Source of the DNA: Rapana venosa
Lineage: Eukaryota; Mollusca; Gastropoda; Neogastropoda; Muricidae
Assembly: GCA_028751875.1 (NCBI GenBank)
Contig: CM054135.1
Location: forward strand, 3,101,358 to 3,165,357
Direction of reading: 5' to 3'
Length of the DNA: 64,000 nucleotides
Positions 35,330 to 45,828 of this stretch are shown in pieces. The position numbers were made by a program, and so were the translations under genes. The number at the start of each line of letters is the position of its first letter. The stretch's first letter is position 1. The notes under the pieces were generated by a model. The model did not search any database, had not been told where the DNA came from, and was given only the letters and a program-made list of their open reading frames with translations.

Positions 35330-35785
35330 TTATGGTTCCTCGACTAGATCTCCGCGATTTGCCAATGGTGATATTTTGCGTAGGCGACCGTTCACCCACC
35401 ATTCAGGTAGCCACATTCCGACTTCGGGATGATGTCTATAAAACATCAGTTCGCGCGAATGGGTATTTTAACATCTTGTCATCCGTTGCTACCAGCAGGA
35501 GATGGCCTACTCTTATGAAAGATGGAACGGGGTTTAATATTTCCGGAATATGCTTTTGCGTGGGTTCGCACATGGAACTTCGGTTTATAGTCTCATCCGA
35601 AAGGCATGGGAGGGTGGGGGAGTGGAGTTGGTTTATAGTCTCATTCGATGGACTTTCGGGGAAATGGCATAGGTACTGATGCCAAGGGCAAAAATGCCCA
35701 CAAACGGGCGTCTCTGTAGTGGCTCGAACCCGGGCCATCAGATCACGAGCTCAACGCTCTAACCACTAAGCTATCCCGCTCCTGA
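35330..35785 (-). mobile_element. tRNA-derived SINE, type-2 tail, complete head (copy M2)
   Basis: This is the best type-2 copy. Type-2 segment at 35365-35435 (GTGATATTTTGCGTAGGCGACC, ACCATTCAGGTAGCCACATT), shared body at 35470-35690, and a good head. On the minus strand it has TAGCTTAGTGGTTAGAG (complement of 35757-35773) as A box and GGGTTCGAGCC (complement of 35721-35731) as B box, spaced as in a tRNA gene. The part at 35590-35650 is internally duplicated around GTTTATAGTCTCAT. Confidence 0.85.
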
Positions 35786-35938
35786 TTAGATTTAAGTCTT
35801 TACTTTAAATCCGGCAGACTCTGAACTTATCTTTCTTCATAATTATACGAATTAGTTGTGAGATCTGACAAAAATGTAGCGGAAAATGACTATGGGAGTA
35901 TTATTTACGTGTGCAATTCTGAGATCAAGTTCACTGTT

Positions 35939-36290
35939 TTTATTTTATTTATTTATTCTTTTATTTCGAGAATAATGGAATCTCTTGCTTGCGTTTTTAC
36001 ATCCAGCTCCCCGTGTGTATGTAGTTTTGTAAATTTTGTCATATATTCCCACAGGCACACAGTGGCCTACTCTTTCAAAAAGCGGAGCTGGATTTAACGT
36101 AAGCGCAAGATATTCTGCGCGCGTCAACACACGGGGCTTCGATTTATAGTCTCGTCGGATGGATTTCTGGGGAGAGTGGAGTCTGCACTGATGTTAACTC
36201 CAGGGAAAAATCCCCTTGAACGAGATTCGAACTCGGATCGTCAGATTGCGAGCGCATGTTTCTAACCACTAGGCTATTCCGTCCCCCTCC
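35939..36290 (-). mobile_element. tRNA-derived SINE, type-1 tail, full-length (copy N)
   Basis: The best type-1 copy, about 350 bp. It has tail TATTCTTTTATTTCGAG, body, the step GGAGAGTGGAGTCTGCACTG, then a B-box-like GAGTTCGAATC (complement of 36223-36233) and an A-box-like AGCCTAGTGGTTAGA region (near 36260-36275). Confidence 0.87.
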
Positions 36291-36446
36291 CCTATCTTTA
36301 GAAACCGTGAATGTGTTCAAATGCGCAGGGTGTGGAGGGTGGGTGTTTAGATAGCACTGATACATTTTGAAGTGACTGAATTGATATGTTTGATGATGTA
36401 AACTGTGGGGATTGCTAAGGTTGCTTGTTTTTTATGCTGTTTTCAG

Positions 36447-36584
36447 GGGTCCTGGTGCCCAACCAAAGTACCAAGCAGCGCAACGGCCTGAAGTGACCAG
36501 TTCCAGACTACAGGTAACGGTCAACGAGGGAGAGGACAAGACTGGATCGGATTGGATTTTTAACAAAATGAATCCAAGTTATTG
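36447..36584 (+). CDS. Candidate exon, start of an Ig-like domain
   Basis: A pyrimidine-rich acceptor (GCTGTTTTCAG) ends at 36446 and a plausible donor (TATTG|GTTAGT) lies at 36584/36585, giving a 138-bp open exon. The peptide contains EVTSSRLQVTVNEGEDKT, which looks like the first strands of an immunoglobulin-like domain (a run of alternating hydrophobics then N-E-G-E). The exon begins with one base completing a codon and ends with two bases, so its phase fits both the candidate at 27237 and the one at 36736. I do not recognise a specific family member. The first conserved Ig cysteine is not obvious in this exon, which argues for divergence or decay. Confidence 0.33.
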
Positions 36585-36735
36585 GTTAGTTTTCAAAGAA
36601 CGTTTTGTCTTCATACGTCTTGCGCGATTAGCAAACATTTTTGGTTTCTCAGCAGAATCAAACCAAACGATTAGGAAAATGCCTTCATGATAATCTATCC
36701 CTCGAAATGCTTTTTTTCCCCTTCTTCCTCAAAAG

Positions 36736-36904
36736 CTCGGACAGCAACTACTGTCTGTCATATGAGCAAAACTGCGTTGCGCTGCCGTCAAGCGCCTGTC
36801 AAATCGGGTCCAGCACATCCCACTTCAGCATGGGAGAGAACTGTTATCTTTTAAACCTTTCTGGAAAAAAAGGCAGGATAATGGACCAAGAAGGAAAAAT
36901 ATAA
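36736..36904 (+). CDS. Candidate exon, cysteine-rich Ig-like segment
   Basis: A strong polypyrimidine acceptor (CCCCTTCTTCCTCAAAAG) ends at 36735. Splicing from 36584 would create a Cys codon at the junction and continue in frame as SDSNYCLSYEQNC. Four further cysteines follow in about 45 residues, and FSMGENCYLLNLSG resembles Ig strands D-E. A stop codon occurs at 36902-36904, and I see no good GT donor before it: GGCAG|GATAAT near 36875 could be a mutated donor. So this is either a terminal exon or a damaged internal one. The duplicate at 32206 suggests the exon once existed in more than one copy. Function unknown; a secreted or surface protein would fit the domain type. Confidence 0.33.
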
Positions 36905-37446
36905 AGGGGATGACATAAAGAAAAGTAACAAGACAGAAACAGTGACAGGGATAGAAAAGAGGGAAATTCTTTGCACAGAATTTCCAGAAGGGGGATGCTA
37001 TTTATACACCACCCCCCCCCCCACCACACACACAACAATACACATCCCAGGGGGAATTTTTTTATAGATAGAAAATAGGTAAATATGTTCCATAAATTAT
37101 GCAGCCGTTGGGAAACTCAGTGTCGGAGACCACAAAAATCGAAATTGGAAAATAAGACAATTGAATAGTCGATGATTTTGGCCCAGAGTTTTAAAAAAAT
37201 CCCAGAAATGACTTTACAAAGGATCCTGGTCATGAGATAACTCTACCCAGGACTGTTGTCGCAAAATTCCGAGAGAGCAGTTCAACTTTGAAGCTTTCTG
37301 ATGAATCATTGGAGATCCGAGAGAGTAGTTCAAGTCAGAAGATAGATAATTGTTTTTGATGATACCAAAATTGACAAGGAGTTTCGGGGTATTGTTAACA
37401 AATCTGAGTGATGAATTTTACCAGTGGTATACCAATCCACGCTTTG
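36905..37446. other. Unassigned stretch
   Basis: Contains a C-run next to CA repeats at 37007-37033. No credible coding sequence recognised. Confidence 0.5.
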
Positions 37447-37712
37447 TCTGTCTCTCTTCTCTCTTCTCTGTCTGTCTCTGTCTCTGTGTGTGTTTGTGTG
37501 CAAGTGTGTGTGTGCGTGCGTGTGTGTCGTGTGTGTGTGTGTGTGCGGCGCGCGTTTGTTTGTTTGTGTGAGTGCGTTTCGGGTGTTGTGTATTTGTGTA
37601 CGTGTGCTTGTGTTGCGTGTGATTGTGTGTATGTGCGCGCGGGTGCGTGCGTGTATGTGTGCGTGCGTGCGCTTGTGTTTTTGTGCGTGCGAGCGTGTGT
37701 GTGTTGTGGGGA
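37447..37712. repeat. TG/CG-rich microsatellite
   Basis: TCTG units change to TG and TGCG repeats. Cysteine- and valine-rich open frames here are artefacts. Confidence 0.93.
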
Positions 37713-37985
37713 GGAGGTACCCAGGTTGGAAGGAGAGGTAAGGAAGGGAAAGGGGTGCTAGGAGGGGTCGGGTAGAGCCGTGAGATAGACAAAGAAAAGA
37801 GGCTGGCTATTTTTTTTACACCGTTTATTTTCGACTTTTTTTTAAACGGATGGCACTTGTTCAAAAGTGTCTCCGATTTCATGGCGACATGGAAACTGTT
37901 AAAGCAACTTACTCAAAAATGCTTCCGGCTTGTAATTGCTTCAATTTTAACCATAAGGAAATATGCACTTACCGAGTGCTTTACC
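37713..37985. other. Unassigned stretch
   Basis: No recognised repeat. The short open frame starting at 37850 runs into a SINE and has no domain. Confidence 0.45.
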
Positions 37986-37989
37986 TAAA

Positions 37990-38180
37990 AAATCCAGTCT
38001 CCGTGTGCATGCGGTTTGTTGTAAAGAGTTGTCACCCTTTCCCACTCGGCACACTAAGGCGTACACTTTGGAAAGGCGGAAAAGTTTCGACGTGTGCGGA
38101 AGATGTTCTGCGTGCGTTCACACACTCGGCATCTCCTGGGTTTACAGTCTTATTCGAAAGACTTTTCGGCGGGGTAGGAA
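37990..38180 (-). mobile_element. tRNA-derived SINE body fragment (copy O)
   Basis: AATCCAGTCTCCGTGTGCATG, ACTCGGCACACTAAGGCGTAC, GGAAGATGTTCTGCGTGCG and GACTTTTCGGCGGGGT follow the family order. Neither tail nor head is kept. Confidence 0.75.
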
Positions 38181-38530
38181 AAAGATAGTGGACCTGAGAA
38201 ATTTGCAGACACCGAAGTCCAGCGCACAGCCTTACCTGTTCACAGGACTGGTGATTTTGATTCATAGCTCCATGCTTTTGCGAGCTATGTACCATTGTGT
38301 CTACAGCTACACACCCGTTTGTCTAAGAGCTAGTTGTGTCCGCATGTCCCTCAGACCGACCAGCTGACAGACAACCCTTGCATGCTTGTTGACTAACATG
38401 GCACTGGCACTTGGCTAACTCAACCCTAACCCTGGACCCCACATGTGGACACAACATGGCAGGAAGATCAAATGGTTGTAAGCTGACACAATGCTTCATA
38501 TTTTTTTCTTTCTTCGCTGGGTTGGTGGGA
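38181..38530. other. Unassigned stretch
   Basis: An open frame extends over 38181-38367 with a hydrophobic part, but no domain is recognised and codon use gives no clear support. Confidence 0.4.
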
Positions 38531-38534
38531 GGAA

Positions 38535-38745
38535 GGAGTGGGTTTTTAGAGTAAGATGTTCAGTGTGCCTTTTGCACACAGGTCTTCAGTTTATAGTCGC
38601 ATCCAAAGAACTTTTTTGGAGGAGTGGAGTTGGCTCTGAAATTAGCTCCAGAGGGAAAATTCCCGCTTGAACAAGACTCGAATCCGAGTCATCAGATCAT
38701 GAGCGCCATGCGCAAATATCTAACCAACCAGGCTATCCTCCAACT
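38535..38745 (-). mobile_element. SINE head and partial body (copy P)
   Basis: Body from AAGATGTTCAGTGTGCC, then GTTTATAGTCGCATCC, GGAGTGGAGTTGGCTCTG and TTAGCTCCAGAGGG. The B-box-like part is the complement of GACTCGAATCCGAG at 38675-38688. The A-box part is degraded and runs into the GA tract. Confidence 0.75.
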
Positions 38746-38746
38746 C

Positions 38747-38804
38747 AGAGAGTGAGGAGGAGAGAGGGAAAGAGAGAGAGGAGGGAGAGAGAAGGAGGAG
38801 AGAG

Positions 38805-38842
<38 letters not shown>

Positions 38843-39475
38843 AGAGATGAGAGAGAGAGAGAGAGAGAGCGAGAGAGGTGAGAGTGAGAGAGAGAAGGAG
38901 AAAGAGCGAGGAGGAGGAGAGAGAAGGAGGAAGGAGAGAGAGAGAGAGAGAGAGTGAGAGAGAGAAGAGAGAGAGAGAGAGAGTAGAGGAGAGAGAGGAG
39001 GGAGGAGGAGAGAAAGAGAGAGAGGAGAGAGAGAGAGGAGATGAGTGAGGGAAGAGAGAGAGAGAGAGAGAGAGGAGAGTGAGAGAGAGGAGAGAGAGGT
39101 GGAGGAGAGGAGGAGGAAGGGGAGATGAGAGGAAGGAGGAGAGGAGAGTGATGAGAGAGGAGAGAGAGAGAGGAGAGGAGAGATGGAGAGAGAGAGTGAG
39201 ATGAGAGAGAGAGAGAGAGAGAGGGGGAGAAGGGGGGAGAGGGGAGAAAGAAAGTGCAAGGGGAAGGAAGAGAGGAGAGGAAGAGAGAGAGGAGAGAGAG
39301 AGAGAGGAGAGAGAGGAGATGGAGAAGGGGAGGGAAGGGGAGAGAGGGGTAGAGGATCGGAGGGGGGAGAGGAAAAGAGAGGGGGGAGAGAGAGAGAGAG
39401 AGAGGAGAGAGACGAGGGGAGGGGATGGGGGGGGGGGGAGGAGGGGGGGGGGGTGGTGTTGAGGGGTTGGGGGGT
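38747..39475. repeat. Long purine-rich (GA)n tract
   Basis: About 730 bp of almost pure A and G on the + strand: GA and GGA repeats with a G-rich end at 39427-39475. Serine/leucine-rich minus-strand frames here come from the repeat. Confidence 0.96.
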
Positions 39476-39749
39476 GTGAGTGTGTGTGTGTTGTGGTGTT
39501 CTGCATGCCATTTGGGGAAAGGTATACCACAGGCATTTGTCATCACCAGCGTTATCTTCCGCGCCCATTGTGTTAAAGAAATCTTTTCAGCTGTTTGATG
39601 TGCGGATTTCAAAATTGAATAGTAAAGGAAAAAATCGCCGAAATTTTGGAAAGATAGAGGTAAAGCATTGAAGCGTCGCACAAAAAACCGCTGTATTTTT
39701 ATAAAGAAACGGTCCGTGTACCTTTTATTTACCAACCTTTCGTTAGAAA

Positions 39750-40035
39750 AAGCCAGATAGCTCAGTGGTCAGAGCACTCGCTCTCCCCAAGTTTAGGTTA
39801 AGCAGCGTTGAGCGTGGGGAAGGACGACCGTTCGTGCGTCTCGGCTTCCGTACAGTCCCCCAGTTCACCCAGTTGTAAATGGGTGCCTGCCTCTTTAGGG
39901 GCAGGGAAGGTAAAGCAGCGAGGGAGAGGAGATGGGCGCAGCCTTTAAGATGCTGGCCCTTAGAGAAGCTTGAGTTTTCCGACACCTCGCTCCCCAACGA
40001 CCGCATAGGCTATGGGAGTATCTTTACCATTTTTT
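39750..40035 (+). mobile_element. Composite tRNA/5S-type SINE
   Basis: The head starts with an A-box-like GATAGCTCAGTGG (39756-39768), followed by a 5S-rRNA-like GTTAAGCAGCGTTGAGCG (39797-39814) and a shortened remainder of the 5S-like part (GGACGACCG). Then come the central CCCCCAGTTCACCCAGTTGT domain, GGGAAGGTAAAGCAGCGAGG, and a TATGGGAGTA end before a T-run at 40031. It matches 59128-59420 over its whole length, apart from a deletion in the 5S-like part. Confidence 0.85.
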
Positions 40036-41984
40036 TATATTAGTAAAAGCAGTTTTCCTCTTTGCTTTACAAAACTTGAACCAGAAAACATTTTGTATTT
40101 CATTTTATAATGGGCATTAAGATTGCGGAAATCTTGTAGTGGTGTGTCCTGTTACCTTATTTCGTTCTTGCCTTTAGCTTTGCCGTAGGTCAGGGACATG
40201 CCCATTACCCAGGTCATAGCACTCCCAGCCCATTGATAGACTGCTCCATCTGCATTTCTCCTAGCAATCTTTGATTTTCATACAAAGAATAACGGGATAA
40301 AGATGATAAAATTGAGAAAAGAATAAGTGGGAGTAAATGTTGGAGGCCTCACAAAAAACACAAGAAAACCCAACAAAATCTGGTTGTATTGGCAAGACTA
40401 AAGTGAAAGATTTTTATATGGATTTCTGGTTTCTCGCATTTGCCCAACCTTTGTACTGTATCTGTTATGTCCATTTGTGCTAATTTTCTGCAAGTATGGA
40501 ACTTCCATTTCACATGTCTGCAGTAAAAAAATTCCAGTGTAGCAAATTTGTGAAATAATGTATTCTAGCAGATCACTGTGATAATACAGTGTGGTACAGG
40601 TTGTCGGTTTTTGTTCAGCCTGTCTTATTGCTTTCACCTTTGTACCCAAATGAAACCTGGGTTGTGTAAAACTAGAAAATGTAGTTTAGTCTGGGTTGTT
40701 TTTGATAGTTGGTCGTAAACTTTTACAAGCAGTTGTACGAAACACTTGGCTGTATTTTTTGTTGTGGGAGCTTTAAATCACTGTGTTCAAGCTGAAGAAA
40801 AACGTGCCTTTCAGCAAGCAATGCTGGTGGACAGCTAGTCTTGTATTTAAAGGGCTTGCCTTTTTAAAAATTTTCTTGTCATTCACAACTTTGACATTGT
40901 GTTGAAACATGTATAGTTTTCTTGGACTTAATTACCTCAAGTTTTTCCTTTTTTTTTCTTTGTCTTTTTGGATGGTACTTCATTTAAAGTACTGAGTGCA
41001 AAGTGAAGCAGTTTACTGCTGACGCCTTTTTTATTTTTAATTGCAAACGATAACAGTTTGGGTATTGTCATCTGTGTATTGCCCATTGTAGCTATAGATT
41101 TTTTTTATTCCAACATAGCCTGACTGGAAATGTATGAAGCTGAGAATACACGTTTACAACCCGATTTTGATGACCTTCATTATGTGATGATAGAGGATTT
41201 ACACACAAAGATGTTAGTTGTAATCAGCATTGCTTCCATTTTTTCCTGTATTTCTTGACAGCCCTGTACAAAATTGATGAATAACCTGAAAATGTTTCGT
41301 AGGTTTTGGGTTTTTTTAAGTGGTGAGCACACACCACTGACACTTGGCTACCCAAACTGACTTTCTTTCCTGAGAAAAATAACAAGTTTGCACAACTTTT
41401 TAAAAACATACAAGCTGATGTTTTGCACCTACCCATTCAAGGTGTCTGTGCTTTCTGGCTGTAAAGATTAACACGGGCTGGAACTAAACGTTTTGTAACT
41501 TCTGTGTTTGAAAATATTACTAGGAATGAAACACAATCATTCTGATTATTTTCAAAAGGCATGAGAAATCCATAGCAAACTTAAAAGTTCAGTGGGTCTG
41601 TCATTGTGTCACTGTGGTCAGAGCATTGGAAAAAGCCTACCTCCCCCTTCAGCCAAAAAGAGAGGCTTGGAGTTAGGGTTGGGAGCCGGCTCGCGCTAAT
41701 AGAAAGGGAAACTCACCCAGAATGACTTGTACACAGGTAGTCAAACCTTGATGATATGTCATTACACAATCTGATGAAATGTTCTCAAATCTGTAATGTT
41801 ATACAAATCTGAAAATGTGATACAAATGTGAAATGTTCTACAAAATCTGAAATGTTGTAAAAAACTGCCACAAGGAAAAAATCAAATATAAAACAAACCT
41901 TGTCCAAGGTCTTTGTTCAGAGTTGTTCATGAATGGGGACAGTTTAGTGTAGAGGATTAGAGCGCAAGATCTCGATACACATCT
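40036..41984. other. Unassigned AT-rich stretch
   Basis: About 1.95 kb of unique-looking sequence. No long ORF, splice-supported exon or known repeat was recognised. A tRNA-like scrap, CACTGTGGTCAGAGCATTGG, lies at 41610-41629 but is too short to assign. Confidence 0.5.
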
Positions 41985-42012
41985 GCCTGTCTTGTCTGTC
42001 TGTCTCTGCCTG

Positions 42013-42047
<35 letters not shown>

Positions 42048-42313
42048 GCTCTCTCTCTCCCTCTCTCCCTCTCTCTCCCTCGTTCCAACCTCTCTCTCCC
42101 TACCTCCACCTCTCTCTCTCCCTTCCTCTTTCTCCCTCCCTCCCTCTTTCTCCCTCCCTCCCTCTTTCCCCCCTCTCTCTCTATTGTGCACAAGATGCTG
42201 GCTACACATCACATAGTAATCCTCTGTCAGTCTCGTTTCTCTCGTCTGTCTGTCTGTCTGTCTGTCTGTCTGTATGTTCTGTCTGTCATCTCTCTCTCTC
42301 TCTCTCTCTTCTA

Positions 42314-42346
<33 letters not shown>

Positions 42347-42500
42347 CCTCTCTCTTTCTCTCTCTTTCTCTCTCTCTGTGAGTATGTGCACATCTCGGAT
42401 GCAATTCGCATAGAAATCTCGCTTTGTCTCTCTCTGTCTCTCTCTCTCTGTCGCTCTCTCTCTCTCTCTTTGCTCTTACCCCTTTCTCTCTCCCTCTCCA
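41985..42500. repeat. (CT)n and (CTGT)n microsatellites
   Basis: CT-rich blocks at 42001-42183, 42288-42380 and 42417-42500, with CTGT units at 42243-42290. Two short unique linkers separate the blocks (42184-42240 and 42381-42416) and resemble each other loosely. Confidence 0.93.
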
Positions 42501-42679
42501 CTTCCTTACATCGTAATGTACTTAATCAGTCTTATGCAAACAACTCCGACAGGTTAGATGTATTCATATGACTGTCAGGAATGAATATACATTCTGAACT
42601 ACTTAAACATTTTATTTTTCCAAAATGCATGTTATGTGGCTGTGAATTAAATGCATCCGGGACAATCCCCACCTTTCTT

Positions 42680-42806
42680 TCTCTCTCTATGTCTATCTCT
42701 CTGTCTGTCTATCTATGTATCCATCTATCTATGTATCTATCTATCTATCTATCTATCTATCTACCTATCTATCTATCTATCTATGTATCTGTCAATCTAT
42801 CTATAA
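42680..42806. repeat. (CTAT)n microsatellite
   Basis: CTAT tetranucleotides with occasional GTAT and CTGT variants. Confidence 0.95.
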
Positions 42807-42828
42807 GTGTGAGTACTATGTGTGTGTA

Positions 42829-42892
42829 CTATACTATACTGTACTATACCATACTATATCATACTATACTATATACTATAGTATACTATACT
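42829..42892. repeat. (ACTAT)n repeat with hairpin potential
   Basis: Pentanucleotide ACTAT repeats ending in a self-complementary core around TATACTATAGTATA at about 42871-42884. Confidence 0.85.
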
Positions 42893-42899
42893 TATAAAA

Positions 42900-43425
42900 G
42901 CGATTTATAAATAACTTAATATTTTATTCAGTAAGAAACAAATAACTATCCACCCACAGTCACACACTGTCGTTGATACTATATTACACAGTAACGTGTA
43001 TGCAAATGAGCTCTCTGCACAATATAAAAGCACACAATTTATGCAACCATAAGGTTATCCGATAAATATCTATATTTGCAGATTTGTAGATGTAAACACA
43101 AGACAAATTGAACTCGCGCGCGCATGCTAGCTCACAGCAAACGCCGCGCACACAACCTGCACACAAACACACAACACACACACTACACACACTTCCGCAA
43201 GTGAAACAAATATTAAACATGGATAAAAAAACGCTAATGTACTTGTTATAAGAAACGAAAAACAACACGCATAAACATTGCAATCAATCAGCAAATAGAG
43301 GGAAAGAAATGAACCAACAAAAACTGAACAAAAAACCCTACAACATAACAATAAAAATAGCGCCATAGTCAAAGTTTGAACTATTTAAACCATTTAGGAA
43401 ATGATGTAAAAAAATTTTTTTGTAC
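42900..43425. other. Unassigned AT-rich stretch
   Basis: AT-rich, with a CA-rich part at 43140-43195. No gene recognised. Confidence 0.5.
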
Positions 43426-43528
43426 CCAACAACCCCCCCCCCTCCCCTACACCCCCCGCCCCCCCCCCCCCCCCCCCCCCCCCCTACCCCCCCCCCCCCC
43501 ACCCCTATCCCTACCCTCCACCCCCCAA
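43426..43528. repeat. C-rich tract resembling the satellite
   Basis: Long C homopolymers pass into CCCCTATCCCTACCCTCC at 43502-43519, very like the CCCTACCCTCCACC part of the 27-bp satellite. It is the only such patch outside the main array. Confidence 0.75.
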
Positions 43529-45018
43529 AGGCCGTTTCTTCCTCAAAGCTGGCTGTATAACGAAGAGAAACATTTGTTCGTGGTGATTATGTAAGCTTTT
43601 TATCTCACTGATTAATTTAAGGCAGGAGTAGAATAATTAGGGTGAGAGGGGAGGATATCAAGATTGTATGCAGTCAATTACAAAACACCACATACTCACA
43701 CACAACACACACACACACACACGCACACACGAGTGCGCGCAACGCATGCTCCGCACGGGTGCGCGCATGCTACGACACCATAAGCACTCACACACACAAT
43801 CATTCATTAGCCATAAACCCTAAATGAAAAAAAAAATTGCTAAAAAGCCATTCATTGTTCATTGCTCTCTCTCTCTCTCTCTCTCAGGGGAGGCCTGAGT
43901 GAGTGGAGTGTTAATTTGCTCTGCACTTTTTTGCAAAATTGTACCAGTTTGAGTGCGGTGGTCCATGAAATAATTTGCAATTGTACAAAAGGGTGTGCGC
44001 TAGCTGAATACGTGAACAGTCAATTCGCAAGGTCAGTGGTTTGGGTTTCCAAAAATAGTATTTATAATCATATAAGAAACTAAGAAAGACTTCAGGTTTG
44101 TTTTCATTGGGACAACAATTCAAGTCCAGATATTGCCCTCAAGCTCAAAACTCACTTTTGCACGTGCCAACTGGAGAAATCGAAGTGTTGGGGTGTTGAA
44201 GGTTCCATACTAGTTCAAAATGTGAACTCTGTTGAAAAGTAATTAACATAGGCATTTGAAAAGATTATCAAAAGTCTTAAATACTAGCTCACATTGGGCA
44301 CCAAGTCTGTGTGTTGACATTGTTAAACACTAGGACCAAGTTGCCTGTTGTAAACAGTTTACAGCAAAGTGTACCACCAGGCGCCTGGAAAATGTCGAGA
44401 ATACTTCGGCACCCCATCCAGCCAGTTTTACTGAGATGATGATGGCGCCTGGCCGATGAGCAGGGCTTTGCCTTCACCTGCAGCAAGAAACAAACATGGA
44501 TGAGAGATTCTGCTCCCTTAAGGATAGTTTATACGTTTCTTCTCAAAGATTTCATCTGGAAGAAATGGTGACCCACAACAGGGGAAGAACTAAAGAATGA
44601 AGGAAAGCAAAGGAAGTATATGGACAGACTGGATCAAGTGGGAGAAGACTGGAAGCCACAGAGCCAGAACCTGAAAGCTTGCAGTGTAAAGATCATGAAT
44701 GTGGAGGAACGCAGTGGGAGGTGAATATGCCACATCAAATGGTTGTTGACCGCTGAATGACCAAAAGCCAGTGCTCTGGCTGGAGGTAAAGGAGACTTTG
44801 CCAGAGCTTTCCGGTTTAAGGGAGCAGAGACCACGTTCAATTGACCCTCGTCCCATCCCTTGGGTCATTCTATGGTGGAGGACAAGTTTGGCGGGCGGGT
44901 GATGGAGATTTGAGGGACACCTGAGGAGGACGTGGTATAGGTGGCCCTCTGACCTCACCACTCGAAGGGACATGGTTGGATTTCCACAGAGGGAAAGGGG
45001 AATGGGCCTACATACAAA
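43529..45018. other. Unassigned stretch, possible LINE 5' region
   Basis: Contains CA repeats at 43694-43730 and CT repeats at 43864-43886. From about 44500 the composition becomes purine-rich and similar to the following ORF1-like segment, so the right part may be the 5' end of the LINE at 46570. A minus-strand open frame at 44590-45045 has no recognised domain. Confidence 0.35.
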
Positions 45019-45828
45019 ATGGAAAGTGCAAGTAGGACAGACCAACCAGCTTCTTCATCCAGGTATAGCACTGAATGGCACTACACCCCAAAGGATAAAG
45101 GACATGTGGAAGACTGGCCACAGCCACGCAGGCCAGAGAAAATAGACAGTCCTGGAAGAACAGAAAATGCACGTCAAGGGAAACCTATGTCAAGAAAGGT
45201 TTTAATGGGAACCAGAATGGCACCAACCAAGCAGGTTCGGGTCAGCAAGGTCCTGATGACAGCATGGAATGGTCTGAAGACAGATTTATAACAAGTTCAG
45301 TTCATAAAGCATCGCTACCAGCTGATGCCCTGGCAATCAGAGGAGAGGAGGAACATGACAAGGCTCTCGAATAGCAGGGGAAACACGTGGAGATGGAAAT
45401 GACAGATGGGACAACAAAACAAGAGACTGGAAGAACACCAATACCGAGGCAAGGGGGAAATCCACCATACCAGTGGTTCCGGGAATCCAGTATACAGTGA
45501 AGCAAAAGGTTGGAAGGCCCCACAGTCTACCCACATCAGACCACAGAAGGGGGTCATGTTGAAAAACAACCAGAGGGAATCCAGTGCCTCAAGACGTATG
45601 TTCAGAGAAAGGGGGCAGGAGCTAGCGTGGAAAAAACAGGAGAGATCCTGTCAGACGCTGTCAGCCCTGATAAATGCTGATGTCACAGTGACTTTGACAC
45701 CATGGACAAGGCGGGACTCAACTGATGGGACAAGGAGGGACGGGGTACTTGATCTGGAAAACAGAATGCGGGTGAAGATTTTGTACAAGAACTTTGGGCA
45801 AGCACTGGTTGACGACAGACAGTGAAAA
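45019..45828 (+). pseudogene. Possible LINE ORF1 remnant
   Basis: Two open segments, 45019-45291 and 45406-45825, encode hydrophilic, basic, Q/S/R/K-rich peptides without a recognised domain and are separated by stops. Their position ahead of an endonuclease/reverse transcriptase region on the same strand, and a purine-biased composition continuing to 46255, would fit the nucleic-acid-binding ORF1 of a non-LTR element. No zinc knuckle or coiled coil is evident, so this is an inference from position only. Confidence 0.3.

Noticed and set aside
35721..35785. Functional tRNA gene at the SINE M2 head
   Set aside because: A and B boxes are good, but no complete cloverleaf with matching acceptor stem can be drawn, and the sequence continues into SINE body shared by many copies.
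37408..37761. Cysteine/valine-rich frames resembling a small cysteine-rich peptide
   Set aside because: They translate a TG/CG microsatellite; the cysteine spacing follows the dinucleotide repeat.
38692..39735. 347-codon minus-strand serine/leucine-rich frame
   Set aside because: It is the translation of the GA-rich low-complexity tract with a bit of flank.
41595..41720. Further composite SINE copy
   Set aside because: Only CACTGTGGTCAGAGCATTGG resembles the head. The expected 5S-like and central domains do not follow.
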